Shown: piece by piece, positions 1-11,758 of the stretch
How positions within the stretch are numbered: the first letter of the stretch is position 1
Layout: every line of letters begins with the position of its first letter
Assembly (NCBI GenBank): GCA_026826555.1
Contig: JAKSZT010054578.1
Coordinates: forward strand, 529,083 to 593,082
DNA length: 64,000 bases
Direction: 5' to 3'
Source: Tolypeutes matacus
Taxonomy: Eukaryota > Chordata > Mammalia > Cingulata > Chlamyphoridae
Translations under genes and position numbers: made by a program
The notes under the pieces: model-generated
What the model was told of the DNA's origin: nothing
The model's input: only the letters and a program-made list of their open reading frames with translations
The model's database searches: none

Positions 1-260
1 CGGGGGAGCGGGCAGCGGCTGGGGGCACCCACTGCCCGGCTGCCGCGGGGAGCCCGGGCCCGGCCGCGGCGGGCGCCGGCACCGGCCGGGGGCGCTGACA
101 GACGCGCGGAGGGCGGGGGGGGGCGGGAGGTGTCACCCGGCCAGGCGGGTGGAAGTGCCTGGAAAGTTTGTTTTCGGCTCGTCGCAGCCTGGAGCCGAGC
201 CTCCAGGCTTACCTTTCGGTTCTGCCTGCGGAGGATCCGCCCTGGGCCCTCACCTGGAAC
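1..260. promoter_or_regulatory. CpG island, probable promoter/first-exon region
   Basis: The first ~130 bases are almost entirely G and C with many CpG dinucleotides and G-runs, and CpG density then falls off by about base 260. The rest of the window is CpG-poor. Such islands mark mammalian promoters or first exons. No TATA box or recognisable protein can be read, and the island is cut by the window edge, so neither the gene nor its direction is established. A consensus donor at 498 on the plus strand favours transcription to the right. Confidence 0.6.
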
Positions 261-833
261 TGGGTCCCCGCGCCTGTGCGAGCAGCACATGCAGAAGGTG
301 CGAGTTCTTGTTCCGAGCACCTGATGCTCCCGGGGCCTCATTACCAAATTTTGGATTAGGATAGATCCGGATAAATTCGTCTGTAACGGCCCAGCCGAGG
401 GGCTTTTGGGTGCTTTCCCTGCCTCGTGCCAGGCCACATGCCTAAGTGTTGTGGGAAGCCCCTGGGAGCCGAGCTTGGACCTAGCACCGAAGGGAAGGTG
501 AGCTTGACAGGTAGGAGGGAATTTTAGGGGGAAAAAAAACAACAACCCAGTAACACTTGGGTTAAATGTTTTGCTGAAAGTATCGCTAGTGTTTCCGTGT
601 CTTCTTTGTGTTGCTAAAAGTATCCGTAGCGCGTTCTTGTTTTCACTCTGTTAAATTAGGGAGTCTTGGGAAGATGGTTGAACGACTTATACCTTGTATG
701 GAGTATGAAGTGAGCGGCAGAAGAACGTTTAGACAGCCTGCAAAATTTCCTTCAAAAGGCACATCCTTTAAATGAAGGAAGACCTGTTAAGTTTAATTGA
801 TTTCTTATCTTCCAGGTTTACACTAGTGATCCC
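261..833. other. Unique sequence, no repeat recognised
   Basis: This is non-repetitive sequence downstream of the CpG island. Apart from the candidate donor at 498 I see no coding signal or repeat. Confidence 0.4.
438..503 (+). other. Candidate splice donor with short upstream open frame
   Basis: The bases AAG|GTGAGC at 495-503 match the mammalian 5' splice-site consensus closely, which would put the exon end at 497. An ATG at 438 opens 20 codons that run in frame into this donor, but its Kozak context is weak. I do not recognise the peptide. The donor may be the end of a 5' UTR exon linked to the CpG island, or chance. Confidence 0.3.
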
Positions 834-930
834 TTTTTTTTTTTTTTTTTTTAAGGAGGTACTGGAGATTAATCCCGGGACCTTGTGCATGGGAAGCAGG
901 CACTCAACTAGTGAGCTACACTCGCTTTCC
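834..930 (-). mobile_element. Short monomeric tRNA-derived SINE (xenarthran DAS-like)
   Basis: A T-run at 834-852 (the A-tail on the minus strand) is followed by the complement of a tRNA-like head. The complement of a B-box lies at 869-880 and the head ends in 'ctcgctttcc'. It is the same short type as the copies at 13.1, 13.8, 19.7, 20.9, 21.0, 56.9 and 60.1 kb. Confidence 0.85.
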
Positions 931-1781
931 TGATTCTTAACTTTTGAGGGTGGGGCCTCACGGGCCCTTTCAAGACTCTGATGAGAGGTATGGGTCTGTG
1001 ACTGAAAAAATGCACAGCTGCACCAACTCTTGTAACCACCTCGGGAGGCTTTGGAACCTGCTGCAGCTCATCCTTGGGCTTCGGGTTGAGGTCCCTGGTC
1101 TGTAGAGATGAGCGATACTGATTTAGTCCAATGTCTAAAAGAAGGAAGACCCGTTCAGTTGAGGAAAATGGTGAAAGGTGACAGGGATGTCATTGACTAT
1201 TGCAACATGGGTAACTGTGCCCCGGGGGGTCTGGGCTAATACAGAAAGCTGAATTAGGGGGGGATGACAGTTGGAGAAGTTTGTAAACTGAAGTTTCACA
1301 CAGGGATGCTGTTGCAATGCAGGGTGCCTACTTTGATGGCATCCATGAGAGGGGAAAAGAGCATGCATTCTCACAGCCTTGTTGGTTCTGTGTGGTGGAC
1401 TGGCACTTGACGTCTGCACATGGCAGCTGTTTAATGCAAAAATGCTGCAAAATAGGTAGGCCTCCACATCAGGAAGTGAGAGAAACTAGGCTTTTGTGAC
1501 CTTGTCAAATAGATTCCAAACATATGTACGTGAGAATGCGCCATGCTTCTCATCTCTGGTGGCAGAGATGGGCCTGATACCAGATTTTCCATGGTGCGAG
1601 TGGGTCTGCATCTGGATTTTAAGGTGGCCCTGTAGGGACAGAGGGGAAGACCCCTGTCTCGATGACTAATTTTGCCATGTCTTTCTAAGTGTACAGCTAA
1701 CAGAGGGAGCAGGCTGAGCTGTGAAGTTAGAAAAAGGCTTAGCCCAGTTTGCTCCTGAGTTGGGCTGAAAGCTGTAAGCTC
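931..1781. other. Unique sequence
   Basis: No repeat, conserved exon or RNA gene is recognisable here. Short open frames on both strands lack codon bias or familiar motifs. Confidence 0.4.
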
Positions 1782-1964
1782 ATTTTATTGAGCACTCCAA
1801 GTAAGGCAGGCACCAGCTAGGTACCGTATACTGAGTTACCCTGTCGTCTCAACAGTCTTGGGAGGTTGGTGTCATTTCCATCTTACAGGTGTGGAAACTG
1901 ACGTGCAGAGAGGTTAAGTACCTGCCTTGTAAATAGCAGAGTGCAGTTTGGACCTGAGTCTGAG
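1782..1964 (+). mobile_element. MIR SINE relic
   Basis: The order 'ttattgagcac', 'ggcaggcaccagctaggtac', 'tcttacaggtgtggaaactg' and 'cagagaggttaagtacctgcc' matches the conserved core of MIR, an ancient tRNA-derived SINE shared by all mammals. It is diverged as expected for its age. Confidence 0.85.
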
Positions 1965-4900
1965 GGAGGGTAGAGGCCCCGCGCCACACCACCCCTTGTG
2001 TGAGGGACCCGCAGAGGGAGTGTCTGCAGGGCAGCGCAGTTCAGCTCAGCTTAAGGACGCCTTCAGTGCCTCTGCCCGGGATGTCTTCCAGAGGATCGCA
2101 CTTGAATGTCCTGCCTATGTTATGCTGGAGGCAGGAGGGGCATCTTCCTATGGAAGGACAGCACACTTTTTTATTTCCTTGGGCAGATGGCTGACCTCTG
2201 TGAGCCCAGGAGTCTGCCTTAGCGTCATGCTGTCAGAAAGCAGCTGTTTGGAAAGAGGCTCTGGTTCTTATTTGAGGGCTGATAATTCTGAATGGGTGAA
2301 ACTTGGAATCCTCCCTTTGCAGAACAGCAGTGTGTGTTGATTCTGTTAAAGGTAGAATTGGGGGACTAGGTGGGGTGGTTCCCTGCCCACTCTTGGGTGG
2401 CTCTAATCTTGGAAGTGTGGCAGCATTTGTGAGGAAGGTGGTGGCAAAAGCAGAGAGCATGGAACGAGTTGGCTTCTGATGTTTCCATTCCCTTTTGGGT
2501 GGCTCCTCATGTGGCTGCTTTTGGTTTGCGACATGATGATTCCTGTCCCCAGGGAAGCTCCTTCAGCAGTTATGGAGCTGAGTCCTGAGCTGGTGAGGTG
2601 AGGTCCCGGGACTAGTAAGAGGTGGGGGTGGAGGTCTGTTTTGCTCTCTGATGTGCATTTACAAGAAGAATCACAGCAACAGCCCTTGAGAGACACAGGG
2701 CCTGAAAAGAGGTCTTGGCATGCCTTTGGCCTCTGAGCTGCCTTCAGAACAATTTTGGGGAAGGGGGAAAGGAGGATCCTGGGTGGGAACCCCTTTTCAG
2801 TCCGTGCCCCTCCAGCACTGGGGTTCAGGTGCACCTGGGCCCCAGTGGATTGACCCCAGCATGAGATGGAGCTTGGCAAGTGCATGATGAACTGGGAAAC
2901 TCGACAGTGATGATTGTGTTTGGAAGAGTGTTTGCTGGCATGACACCTTGCCTGTCCCTAAGGGGTATTTTCTGAGTAGATGCACTTTGACAGGATTCCA
3001 CGTATTGCTTTAGTTCTGCAGCTATACCAAGCAGTCGCTGCTGAGGGACGCTCAGTGCCGAGATGACTCTCTGAGCAGGTGCGAGGGGCTGAGCCCACAT
3101 GTGCTGCATGCTCTGTGCCTGCCCTTGTCATAACAGGTGTCAGTAGGGGAGCATAGCGCAGTTGTTTTGAAGGCAGGCAGGTTCAAAGGGCAAGTTCACT
3201 GGGGAGGAAGTAGCTAGTGTGGAAACTATAATTTTTGAACATTTATCATTCAGTTCTTTTCATAGTGTATTCTTTTGAAACTGGATAACATTCTTTTTCA
3301 GTGTGATACCAGCCTCTCTCCCCTCTTTTTAAGAAATTATTTGACGATTGAGAAATGGTTGTATATCTAGTCTCTACCTAAAGAGGCAGAGTGCATTTTC
3401 TCAAAGAGTAACAATTTGAAAAATTGGCTCCATCAGTGAGGGAATCTGTAATGATGGAATCTTAGAATAGAGAATCTTATTTGGGTTTGTAATGATTCTC
3501 GGGGTCCATTTTTCGTTTACACTTGCATTTATATATTTGCACAAAGTCTGTTTCCATCCTTTTTAGTCTTAGAAAGTTTTCCTAATATTTAAATTGAAAT
3601 TTTTTTTACTCCAAGAAATTCCAAGTTGTTTTTAGCTACCACTGAATGTTCGTCAGAGAGATACTGAGTTCATTACAGAGGATTTGCTTTTATGGATTTC
3701 AAGTCCCTTAGAGAGAACCATTCAGGTTTATGTTTAAACTGTTAGATTATCCGTAGACCCACAGAAGTTGGAACTGATAGTACTGCAGATTCTGTTGTTG
3801 AACACATTTGCTGAGTCTGACATTAGTGGACTGCTCTTGAGTGCACGGCCCCTTGAAGAATGAACAATTGTGTTATTTCCATCTCAAGTTTGGCTGTAGG
3901 GCCTAAGGAAGGTGGGCATGTGCTTGTGGATGGCCCAGGGACTTCCTTCATTACATAGAGCTGACCCAGGGCACTCTGTACCAGGGACTGTGCTCAGGAC
4001 TGTCTTGATTGCCTTTGGTGTTTCAAACCAGTTGGCAGCCTGCAGGGAATGGAAATATTTGAAGCTGTGGTTGCAGGTCTGTCTGGATGCCAAGGATGTC
4101 GGCTCTGGAGGGCTGGATCTTCTGTGTCTGTGGAGGTGCTAGTGAGCCTGTCCAGGTGGGAGAGGGCAGATGAGGGGCTGCCAGCAGGCGGCTGTGGTAT
4201 TTCAGCCCAAATGCACCTGGTAGAGGCTGAGCTTTTACAGTAAGCTCATTGTGAAGTTCATCCTGTTTTTCTCTTTTGGAATTAATTTTATTGCATTAAG
4301 AGTTGTATCTCAAACTGACAGCTGTGTTGGATGCTGTCAGAGAAGGCTGATAAGATGTGCAGGGAAGACTGGAAGCCTCACTGAATTCTCATTAAATGCT
4401 TTGACAGTGCAGTGGAGACCTGTGAGGAAGGAGGCTTAGAGTTAACCTTTCAATTCTTCCTCCTTGTTTCCAGGAGATAGGGAGGGCAGGGCCTGCAGGT
4501 GGACCTGGGAGCTCTGCTCCCACCCAGGTGGGAGCTTGTTCCCTACAGACCTTGCTCTTGAACCTGAGTGTGAAAAGTGGCGTGTGTGTGGCTCTAGCTT
4601 GCCTTTAGGACTCTGTGTACTCAGATGGCCACAAATGCTTTCCGGGCAGCAAAGGACCTGGGACACACTTGTTTACATCTGGGGGTTAGTGACCACAGTG
4701 CTTTCTCACCCCTCACTCCAGCCTGGTTGGCTGAGAACATTGACACACTTACTTCCTAGTTCCCCTTTCCTAGTGAGGGAGGAAGTGAGGGACTTGCTGG
4801 CTGGGTCCCCAGATTCCAGCGCTCCTGTGACTTCCCCTACCTCTGCTTGCCTGCCACTTTGTTCCTCCTCGGTGTGGGTCCCTGCCCCAGAGGCCTCTGT

Positions 4901-5560
4901 GATCTTGCCCCTCTTTTTAGCCTGTCTGGCCCAGGATCCCTTCTCCAGGCCCTTCCTCTTTGCCTGAAGAAATTCCCCTTGGTGGATCCCTGCTTCCCAT
5001 GGCTGCAGAGCCTTTTCTGACCAACCAGCTTCTCTGGAGCTGTGTCCCTCCCCCAGGCCTGTGGTCTGAAACAGGTTCTGCACCTTGCCGCATCCTTATC
5101 TTTCTGAACCTTGAGTCCCTAAGTGGCTTCTGTTATTCGGTCTTGCTCTTTTGCCTTATGGTTCTTGTACCTGGGCTTCCTGTGCTGGTTGTCACATACT
5201 TGTCTTACCATTTTTGCTTCTTATTAACAAAAACATGTTTCATTCCTGCTTGTACATTCTGACACTCCTGCATTCAGAGCTGTGGGATGGTCTCACCATA
5301 AGCTGTTTGTTGCCTATTTAATGCCAAACACAAAGGCGTTCCAAACTAGGAGGCAGTCAAATGGGCAAAAACACAGAGCCGTGTTCCACGTCTTCAGTAT
5401 CTAAGGAAAGAGAACCTAAAACTGGATTGGCTCCTTTTCTGTATGTATATTATGCTTTAGTAATAACTTCTTAAAATTGTAAAGTTTAAAAACATTTTGC
5501 CAGATTAATGAGTGAAATTGGCAAGATGTGTTTGATGAAAGTGCAGGAAACTAGTACTCA
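1965..5560. other. Largely unique sequence, candidate intron or intergenic DNA
   Basis: Over 3.6 kb I see no clear transposon, tRNA or protein-like exon. A stretch near 3140-3200 has a faint MIR-like look, which I do not call. The longest open frame (167 codons, 4464-4967) has no recognisable domain and looks like chance in GC-rich DNA. Confidence 0.4.
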
Positions 5561-5574
5561 ATACTTCCGCCGAG

Positions 5575-7938
5575 AAACCCACAGCAAACATCGTACTCAA
5601 CGGGGAAAGGCTGAAAGCTTTCCTTCTGAGATGGGGAATAAGACAGAGATGCCCACTGTCACCATTGCTATTCAATATTCTTGTTTATTTTTCTACATTT
5701 TCTTGTCTTTTTTTTTTTTCTCAATATTGTACTAGAAGTTCTAGCTAGTGCAATTAGACAAGAAAAAAAAATTAAAGGCATCCAAATAGGAAAAGAGAAG
5801 GTAAAACTCTGTTTTACTGACATGATCCTGTACTTAAAAAATTCTGAAGTGTCCATGACAAAGCTACTTGAGCTAATAAATGAGCAAAGTGGCAGGATAC
5901 ACGATCAACACACAAAGTCAGTAAAGTTTTTGTACACTAGTACAGAACAATCTAAGGAGGAAATCAGGGGGGAAATTCCATTTACAATAACAACAAAAAG
6001 ACTCAAATACCTAGGAGTTAATTTAACCAAATAAGTACAGAACCTGTATGCAGAAAACTACAAAACAATGCTAAAAGAAATTAAAAAAAAAAAGCCTAAA
6101 CAAATAGAAAGACATTCCTTGTTCATGGATTGGAAGAATGAATATCATGAAGATGTCAGTCTTACCCAAACTGATCTGTAGATTCAAAGCAATACCAATC
6201 AAAATCCCAACAGCTTACTTTACAGAATTAGAAAAGGCAATTACCAAATTTATTTTGAAGGGAAACTGCACCTGAATATCCAAAAGCATTCTAAAAAGAA
6301 GAGCGACGTGGGAGGAATTTCACTGCCTGACCTTGAAACATATTACAAAGCTACAGTGGTCAAAACAGCATGGTACTGGCATAAAGATAGACACATCAAT
6401 CAGTGGAATAGAATTGAGAATCCCAAAGTAAACTCTCACCTATACAGTCAAGTGTTTTTGTTTTTTTTTTAAAGATTTATTTATTAATTTTTATATTTAT
6501 TCCTCCCTTGCTGCTTGTGCTCGCTGTGTCCATTTGCTTTGTGTTTTTTCTGTGTCTGTTGTGTCATCTTGCTGCACCAGCTCACTACGCTGATGCTGGC
6601 CAGCTTGCCTTCATCAGGAGGCCCCAGGAATCGAACCCGAGGCCTCCCATATGGTAAACGGGAGCCCAACCAATTGAGCCACAGCCGCTTCCTCAGCTGG
6701 TTTTTGACAAACCTACCAAGTTAATGTTAACGGAACAAAACAGTCTCTTCAACAAATGGAGCTGGGAAACTGGGTATCTATAACCAAAAGAATTAAAGAG
6801 GATCCCTATCTCACTTCCAATACAAGAATCAGCTCAAAATGGATCAAAGACCTAATTATAAAAGCCAGGACCAGAAAACTACTAGAAGGAAATGTAGGGA
6901 AACATCTTCAAGACCTTGTAGTAGGTGGTAGTTTCTTGGACCTTGCATCCAAAGCACGTGCAACAAAAGGAAAAATAGATAAATGGGACCTCCTCAAAAT
7001 TAAACACTTTTTGCACATCACAGGACTTTGTCAAAAGGGTGAAAAGACAGCCAACTTAATGGGAGAAAATGTTTGGAAATCACATACCAATAAGGGTTTA
7101 ATATCCAGGATATATAAAGAGATGTTACAACTCAACAATAAAAAGATAAAGGACCCAATTAAAAAGTGGGCAAAAGATTTGAATAGACATTTCTCCAAAG
7201 AAGAAATACAAATGGCAAAAAAAAAACACATGAAGAAATGCTCAACATCACTCATGATTAGGGAAATGCAAATCAAAACTACAATGAGATATCATTTCAC
7301 ACCTATCAGAATGGCCACTATTAAAAAGACAGAGAACTACAAGTGTTGGAGAGGATGTGGAGAGAGAGGAACACTTCTTCACTGTTGGTGGGAATGCAGG
7401 ATGGTACAGCCACTGTGGAGGACTGTCTGGCAGTTCCTAAAGAAGTTGAATATAGACTTGCCATGTGACCCTGCAATACCACTACTGGGTATATACCCAG
7501 AAGAACTGAGAGCAGTGACACGAACAGACATCTGCACACCGATGTTCATAGCCACATTATTCACCATTGCCAAAAGCTGGAAACAACCCAGGTGTCCATC
7601 AACAGTCGAATGGATAAACAAACTGTGGTCTATTCCCACGATGGAATATTATGCAGCTGTAAGAAGAAATGAAGTTATAAAGCATATGCAACATGGATGA
7701 ACCTGGAGGACATTATGTTGAGTGAAGCAAGCCAGACACAAAAGGACAAATACTGTATGATTGTGTTACTATGAACCAAATATACTGTGCAATATATTGT
7801 ATGATTCAAAAAATTTTTTATATATATATGCACTACATTTGATTGAGAAATAGGTGTTTTTATTCAACTGTGTTTTCTTTTTAGTTTTTAATTGTTTATA
7901 TTTTCCATTATTAAATGTACAAAATAAAGTTTAAAAAA
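5575..7938 (+). mobile_element. 5'-truncated LINE-1, ORF2 3' half and 3' UTR
   Basis: The sequence is collinear with the 3' half of L1-C (about 46.7-48.9 kb). It begins inside the reverse transcriptase domain, runs through the C-terminal domain with its cysteine motif (C-x3-C-x7-H-x4-C near 7343-7396), and ends in an A-rich tail after AATAAA. A 14-base TSD, atacttccgccgag at 5561-5574 and atacttttgccgag at 7939-7952, frames it, so this is one L1 insertion truncated at its 5' end. A SINE (6461-6692) interrupts it. Frameshifts and stops make it dead. Confidence 0.93.
6461..6692 (-). mobile_element. tRNA-derived SINE inserted in L1
   Basis: A T-run and the complement of a SINE ending 'gccacagccgcttcc' interrupt the L1. 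Near-identical target bases flank it (tcaagtgtttttg at 6448-6460 and tcagctggtttttg at 6693-6706). L1-C has this stretch uninterrupted near 47569, which confirms the insertion. The body is an older, longer form of the young ~180-base subfamily. Confidence 0.92.
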
Positions 7939-7952
7939 ATACTTTTGCCGAG

Positions 7953-8400
7953 GTGGGGGTGGAGGTGGTAAGTGCCAATGTATAGTCAAAGAGAAGCATA
8001 CCACTTGAGTCAACAATTCAGTTTTTGGGAATCGAAGCCCAGGAAATAAGGTTTGTGCAAAGATTTTGCTAGTAGAATATTTATCACAGCTATGAAATAG
8101 GGGAGACGTGGCAATATCGTCAGTTCCCATCAGCCAGAAGATTATGGTGAGTCCTTGCTTATTTTCATGAGAGACGGTTACACAAAGTGTTTGTCAGGGA
8201 AAAGGCCTGGTTGTGAAGCAGTATGCCCAATGTGGCTTTTTTAAGGCACAGGAAAAGACTGGAAGGAGGTGGCCACAGAAACAGTGTCAGTGGTCAGTCG
8301 GTTGGTAGGACTGCTCAGCATCTCAAGATTCATTTGTGGAGCAGGTGTCAGCTGGGATCAGGTAGGTGTGGTCCCTGCCCTCCTGGAGCTTACTGAGCAG
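7953..8400. other. Unique sequence
   Basis: No repeat family or coding signal is recognised between the L1 target duplication and the old L1M-like stretch. Confidence 0.35.
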
Positions 8401-9400
8401 AGAGTTGTCTTTCTCCCCTTAATGTTTATTTTGAAAAATTTCAACACTAAAGACAAGTACAGTGACTGCTTACGTCCCCTCACCTAGCTTCTGTTATATT
8501 AGCCTGTGCATTTGTGTCTCCCCTAGCCGTTACATTTTTTATTCTATTCCTTTTACTGTTTTGCTGAACCACTTGAAAGTTGCAGACATCATAGTATTTC
8601 CCTTCTGAACTCCTCACAGGGCCTTTTTTAAAAAAAATTGACTTTATTTTCTTCTTTTGGTATACAGTTCTTGCTGTACTTGCTGTCTGCGATCTTCTGT
8701 GTCTGTTTCTTGCCTTCTCTTCTCATTTTTCCCCTCCAGGCTTCACTGGGATTCCATCCTAGGGACCTCCAATGTGCGAGAGAGATACCCTGTCACTTCT
8801 GCCACCTCAGTTCCTGGTTTCTGGTGCTGCTCGCCTTGACTCCCCTGCGTCTCTCTTTTGTTGCGTAATCATCTTGCTGTACGGCTTGCCCACTTGCCTT
8901 TTTTTTTTTTTTTTTTTTTTTAACCAGGAGGTCCCAGGGATCGAACCCAGGTCCTCCAATATGGTAGACGGATGCACAACCATTTGAGCCACATCCGCTT
9001 CCCATCGCAGAGCCTTTTGATCACAAGGGTTGTTGCTTATATAATTCCGTCATCTCATACACAGTCCATAGGCAGCCATATGCAGTTTTCCCCAGTGGTC
9101 CCTAAAGTGTCCTTTATAGCTATCTTTTTTTTTTTTTTTTTTAAGATAGTGGGCTCCAATCAAGGAGTACTCATTTACATTTGTATGTCTCTTGCATTTC
9201 CCTTAATCTAGGACAATTCCCTTGTCCTTCCCCCTCTTTTTGTGCCTTCCATAACGTTGACATTTTTTAAAAGACCAGACCAGTTAGTTGTTTTATAGAA
9301 TGTCCCACAATCTGTATTTCTCTGACTGTTTTCCTCACTAGATTCAGCATAAATATTTTTGGCAAGAACACTGCGTAGGAGATGATGTGCTAGAAGTTGA
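8401..9400. mobile_element. Old L1M-type 3'-UTR-like fragment (interrupted by a SINE)
   Basis: Phrases such as 'gtttattttgaaaaatttcaa', 'ttgcagacatcatagta', 'tagaatgtcccacaatctg' and 'ttttggcaagaacactgc' follow the order of the widespread mammalian L1M 3' end. It is strongly diverged. The dimeric SINE at 8630-9005 splits it. I do not assign a subfamily or strand. Confidence 0.6.
8630..9005 (-). mobile_element. Dimeric tRNA-derived SINE
   Basis: The complement shows two tRNA-like units. The left unit (around 8745-8815) has 'gggattccatcctagggacctcc'-type T-arm sequence, and the right unit (around 8930-9003) ends 'gccacatccgcttccc'. Target duplications cacagggcctttt (8615-8627) and cgcagagcctttt (9006-9018) frame it. 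Confidence 0.88.
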
Positions 9401-9414
9401 TTCTTAATTTTTTT

Positions 9415-10053
9415 TTTTAATAAACTATTTTTTAAAAACAGTTTTAGATTTACAGAACACTTAACAAGATAGTATAGAGAATTTTCATATACCCCACACC
9501 AGGTTCCCCCCGCCCCCCAACATCTTTTATGTGGTATGTTTGTTATAATTAATGAACCAACATCAATACATTATTATTAATCAAAGTGTATATTTTATTC
9601 AGATTTCTTTAGTTTTTACCTATTGTCCTTTTTCTGTTCTGTGATCCCATCCAGGGTACCACGTGGCATTTAGTTATCATTACCTTGTTTTCTTAGGCTT
9701 CTCTTGGCTGTGATGGGGTCACAGACTTCCCTTGCTTTTGATGGCCTTGACACTCTTGAGGAACACTGGGCAGATGTTTTGTAGAATGCTTCTCTCCTGG
9801 GAATTGTCTGATGTTTTTCTCATTAGACTGGAATTATGGGTTTGGGGGAGGAAGACCACAGGGGTAAAGTAATGCTTTCATCACATCCTGTCAAGGGTAG
9901 GTGCTATCAACCTGACCTAACACTGTTGATGCTGGCCTTGATCACCTGGCTGAGGCAGTGCTTATCAGATTTCTCTTCTTTCCATCTCGGACTCTTTGGA
10001 AGTCACTACGTACAGCCCACACTTGAGTGGGGAGTTATGGTCCCCCTTTAATT
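9415..10053. mobile_element. Second old L1M/L1ME-type 3'-UTR-like fragment
   Basis: It contains 'ttttagatttacagaacac', 'accaacatcaatacatt', 'gtcctttttctgttc', 'gtaccacgtggcatttagtt' and 'agtcactacgtacagcccac' in the order typical of the old L1ME 3' region. It is a separate copy from 8401-9400, and a related copy lies at 33.1-33.9 kb. Confidence 0.65.
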
Positions 10054-10302
10054 ATTATTGTTATTATTATTTTTAAAGTCTATTTTTATTTTTATTTATC
10101 TCTCACCCCCCCTCGCTGCTTGTGCCCACTGTGTCCACTTGTGCGTTTTTTTGTGTCTGCTTGTCTCCCTTTGTTTTGTCATTTTGCTGCGTCAGCTCAC
10201 TGCGCCGCGTGGCAGCCTGCCTTCACCAGGAGACCCTGGGACTAGAACCCAGGGCCTCCCACATGGTAAACGGGAGCCCAACCGCTTGAGCCACATCCGC
10301 TT
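10054..10302 (-). mobile_element. tRNA-derived SINE
   Basis: The complement of the family head ('gagccacatccgcttcccc' end) plus an A-rich tail. Flanking 'ccccctttaatt' (about 10042-10053) and 'ccccttttaattt' (about 10303-10315) look like target duplications. Confidence 0.88.
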
Positions 10303-10605
10303 CCCCTTTTAATTTGTTTTTTGTATACAAATTTTTATATGATGGGCATGTTTACTAGTCACAAATAATTGAATATTAGTACAAAGCTGCATGGGTTCTA
10401 GATAGTTAGGGCATGTATGTATTGTTGAAGGTCATACATGGAGGAAGAAGGCAGATGATTGGTATTGTTAGGTAGCCAGTGGTTGGAAATTTTACCTTTG
10501 GAAAAGGGAGATGACTAGGTATTGCTTGCATAACATTTGGTTATATTGATATTTGAAATGAAAAGTGATCTCAAGTTCAAGGTGATAACTTTAATCAGTC
10601 CTTGA
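10303..10605. other. Unclassified sequence between two SINEs
   Basis: AT-rich sequence with no recognised repeat or gene. It may belong to the same older unit as 10784-11256. Confidence 0.3.
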
Positions 10606-10618
10606 AGCAAAGGATGTT

Positions 10619-10783
10619 TTTTTTTTTTTTTTTTTTTAAGATTTTATTTATTTATTCANNNNNNNNNNNNNNNNNNNNNNNNNNNNNNNNNNNNNNNNNN
10701 NNNNNNNNNNNNNNNNNNNNNNNNNNNNNNNNNNNNNNNNNNNNNNNNNNNNNNNNNNACTGATTGAGCCACAGCCGCTTCCC
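10619..10783 (-). mobile_element. Young tRNA-derived SINE containing an assembly gap
   Basis: The T-run and 'aagattttatttatttattca' start, and the 'actgattgagccacagccgcttccc' end, are identical to the young copies at 16.9, 26.0, 28.7, 29.1 and 55.3 kb. A perfect 13-base duplication, gcaaaggatgttt, lies at 10606-10618 and 10784-10796. The middle is replaced by N. Confidence 0.92.
10659..10758. other. Assembly gap, 100 N
   Basis: Exactly 100 N, probably a default placeholder. The two sibling SINEs measured here (16902-17100 and 28653-28852) both carry 124 bases between the same anchor words, so the missing piece is about 124 bases of SINE. Confidence 0.95.
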
Positions 10784-11256
10784 GCAAAGGATGTTTAATT
10801 GTGAAATCTTTAATGGAGGCAGGGACTCCAGTATGGAGGTCACTGGCCCAGCTGGGGGCCTGGATTGTCATTTCCCCATGAGTCTTTCCAAAGCAGGGCA
10901 GTTGTTCTGATGTCAGGGCACATGTGCTTGATGGACATGACTCCTAACCTGACTTCTGGGGGAATATGTATGGGATTGAGAGGGGTGGATCTTCTGCCTC
11001 TAACCTCACCATGAATGGGGGATTTTGCAGGTGTTGTCACCACTGATGCCACTGATGGGGTACCCAGCTGAAATGCACGAGTCTTTGCAGCTTCCCTTGT
11101 AGAGGTGAAGGGTGGCCAAGTTGGCGACCTTTGCTGGTAGTTTTGAAACCCCTACAAGGGGCAGATGGGTCTGAGAGTGGACTTCTGAGCTTGCCAGATG
11201 GTGGGACAATTCTTGCACCCCTCTATCATCTAAACTCTTTTAACTCATCAGAACTA
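10784..11256. repeat. Unclassified interspersed repeat, copy A (left part)
   Basis: From about 10960 this closely matches 24478-24755, for example 'tatgggattgagaggggtgg', 'aacctcaccatgaatggggg' and 'cgacctttgctggtagtttt'. The match resumes after the solo LTR at 11759-11816. On the minus strand both copies share an open frame that includes TTPAKSPIHGEVRGRRSTPL. I do not recognise the family; a retroviral internal fragment is possible. Confidence 0.75.
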
Positions 11257-11758
11257 TGATGGTTTGGAGCTGTGTACTCCAGAACAACATGTACTTAAAC
11301 TTAGTCCATTCCTGTGGGTGTGAATCCATTGTAAGTAGGACTGTTTGATGAGGTTACTTCAGTTCAAGTGTGGCCCACCTCAGTTAGGATGGGTCTCAAC
11401 CCTGTTACTGGAGTCCTGTATAAGCAGAATGAAATTCAGAGAGCAAGCGAGTGAGCGACAGAGACAGAGAGAAATGCACAGAGGGAGCAGCCAGAGGCTG
11501 AACATCAACGGAACCCAGAACAAAAGGGACGGGCCAGGAGAGGCCGCCACGGGCTTTGCCGTGTTATATAGGACTCCAGGACCAAGGATCACTAGCAGCC
11601 AACTGCAGAACACCACAGTCTTTGGGGAGAAAGCATTGCTTGATGACACCTTCATTTGGACTTTTTCCCAGCCTCAAAACCGTGAGCTAATAAAGTCTCA
11701 ATTGTTTAAGTCGACTCATTGCATGGTATTTGCTTGGGCAGCCAAGGAAACTAAAACA
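11257..11758 (+). mobile_element. Solo LTR, ERV-L-like
   Basis: A ~502-base element starts TGATGG and ends AAACA, with an 'aataaag' polyadenylation-like word near 11689 and LTR-type composition. It resembles MLT2/ERV-L LTRs by its start ('tgatggtttggagctg') and end ('ggaaactaaaaca'), which is recall rather than a search. The insertion is proven by copy B of the surrounding repeat at 24.5 kb, which lacks it. No internal retroviral sequence is attached. Confidence 0.8.

Noticed and set aside
4464..4967. A 167-codon plus-strand open frame
   Set aside because: No known domain; overlapping frames on the other strand are similarly long, as expected by chance.
6756..7700. 314-codon frame as a host gene
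   Set aside because: It is the C-terminal part of L1 ORF2, shown by collinearity with L1-C and the Cys motif.
9124..9142. T-run with short inverted flanks (tatct/agata) as a terminator or hairpin
   Set aside because: It lies inside an old L1M fragment and is better explained as a simple T expansion.
10652..10871. Open frames running through the N gap
   Set aside because: Artefact of the 100-N gap inside a SINE.
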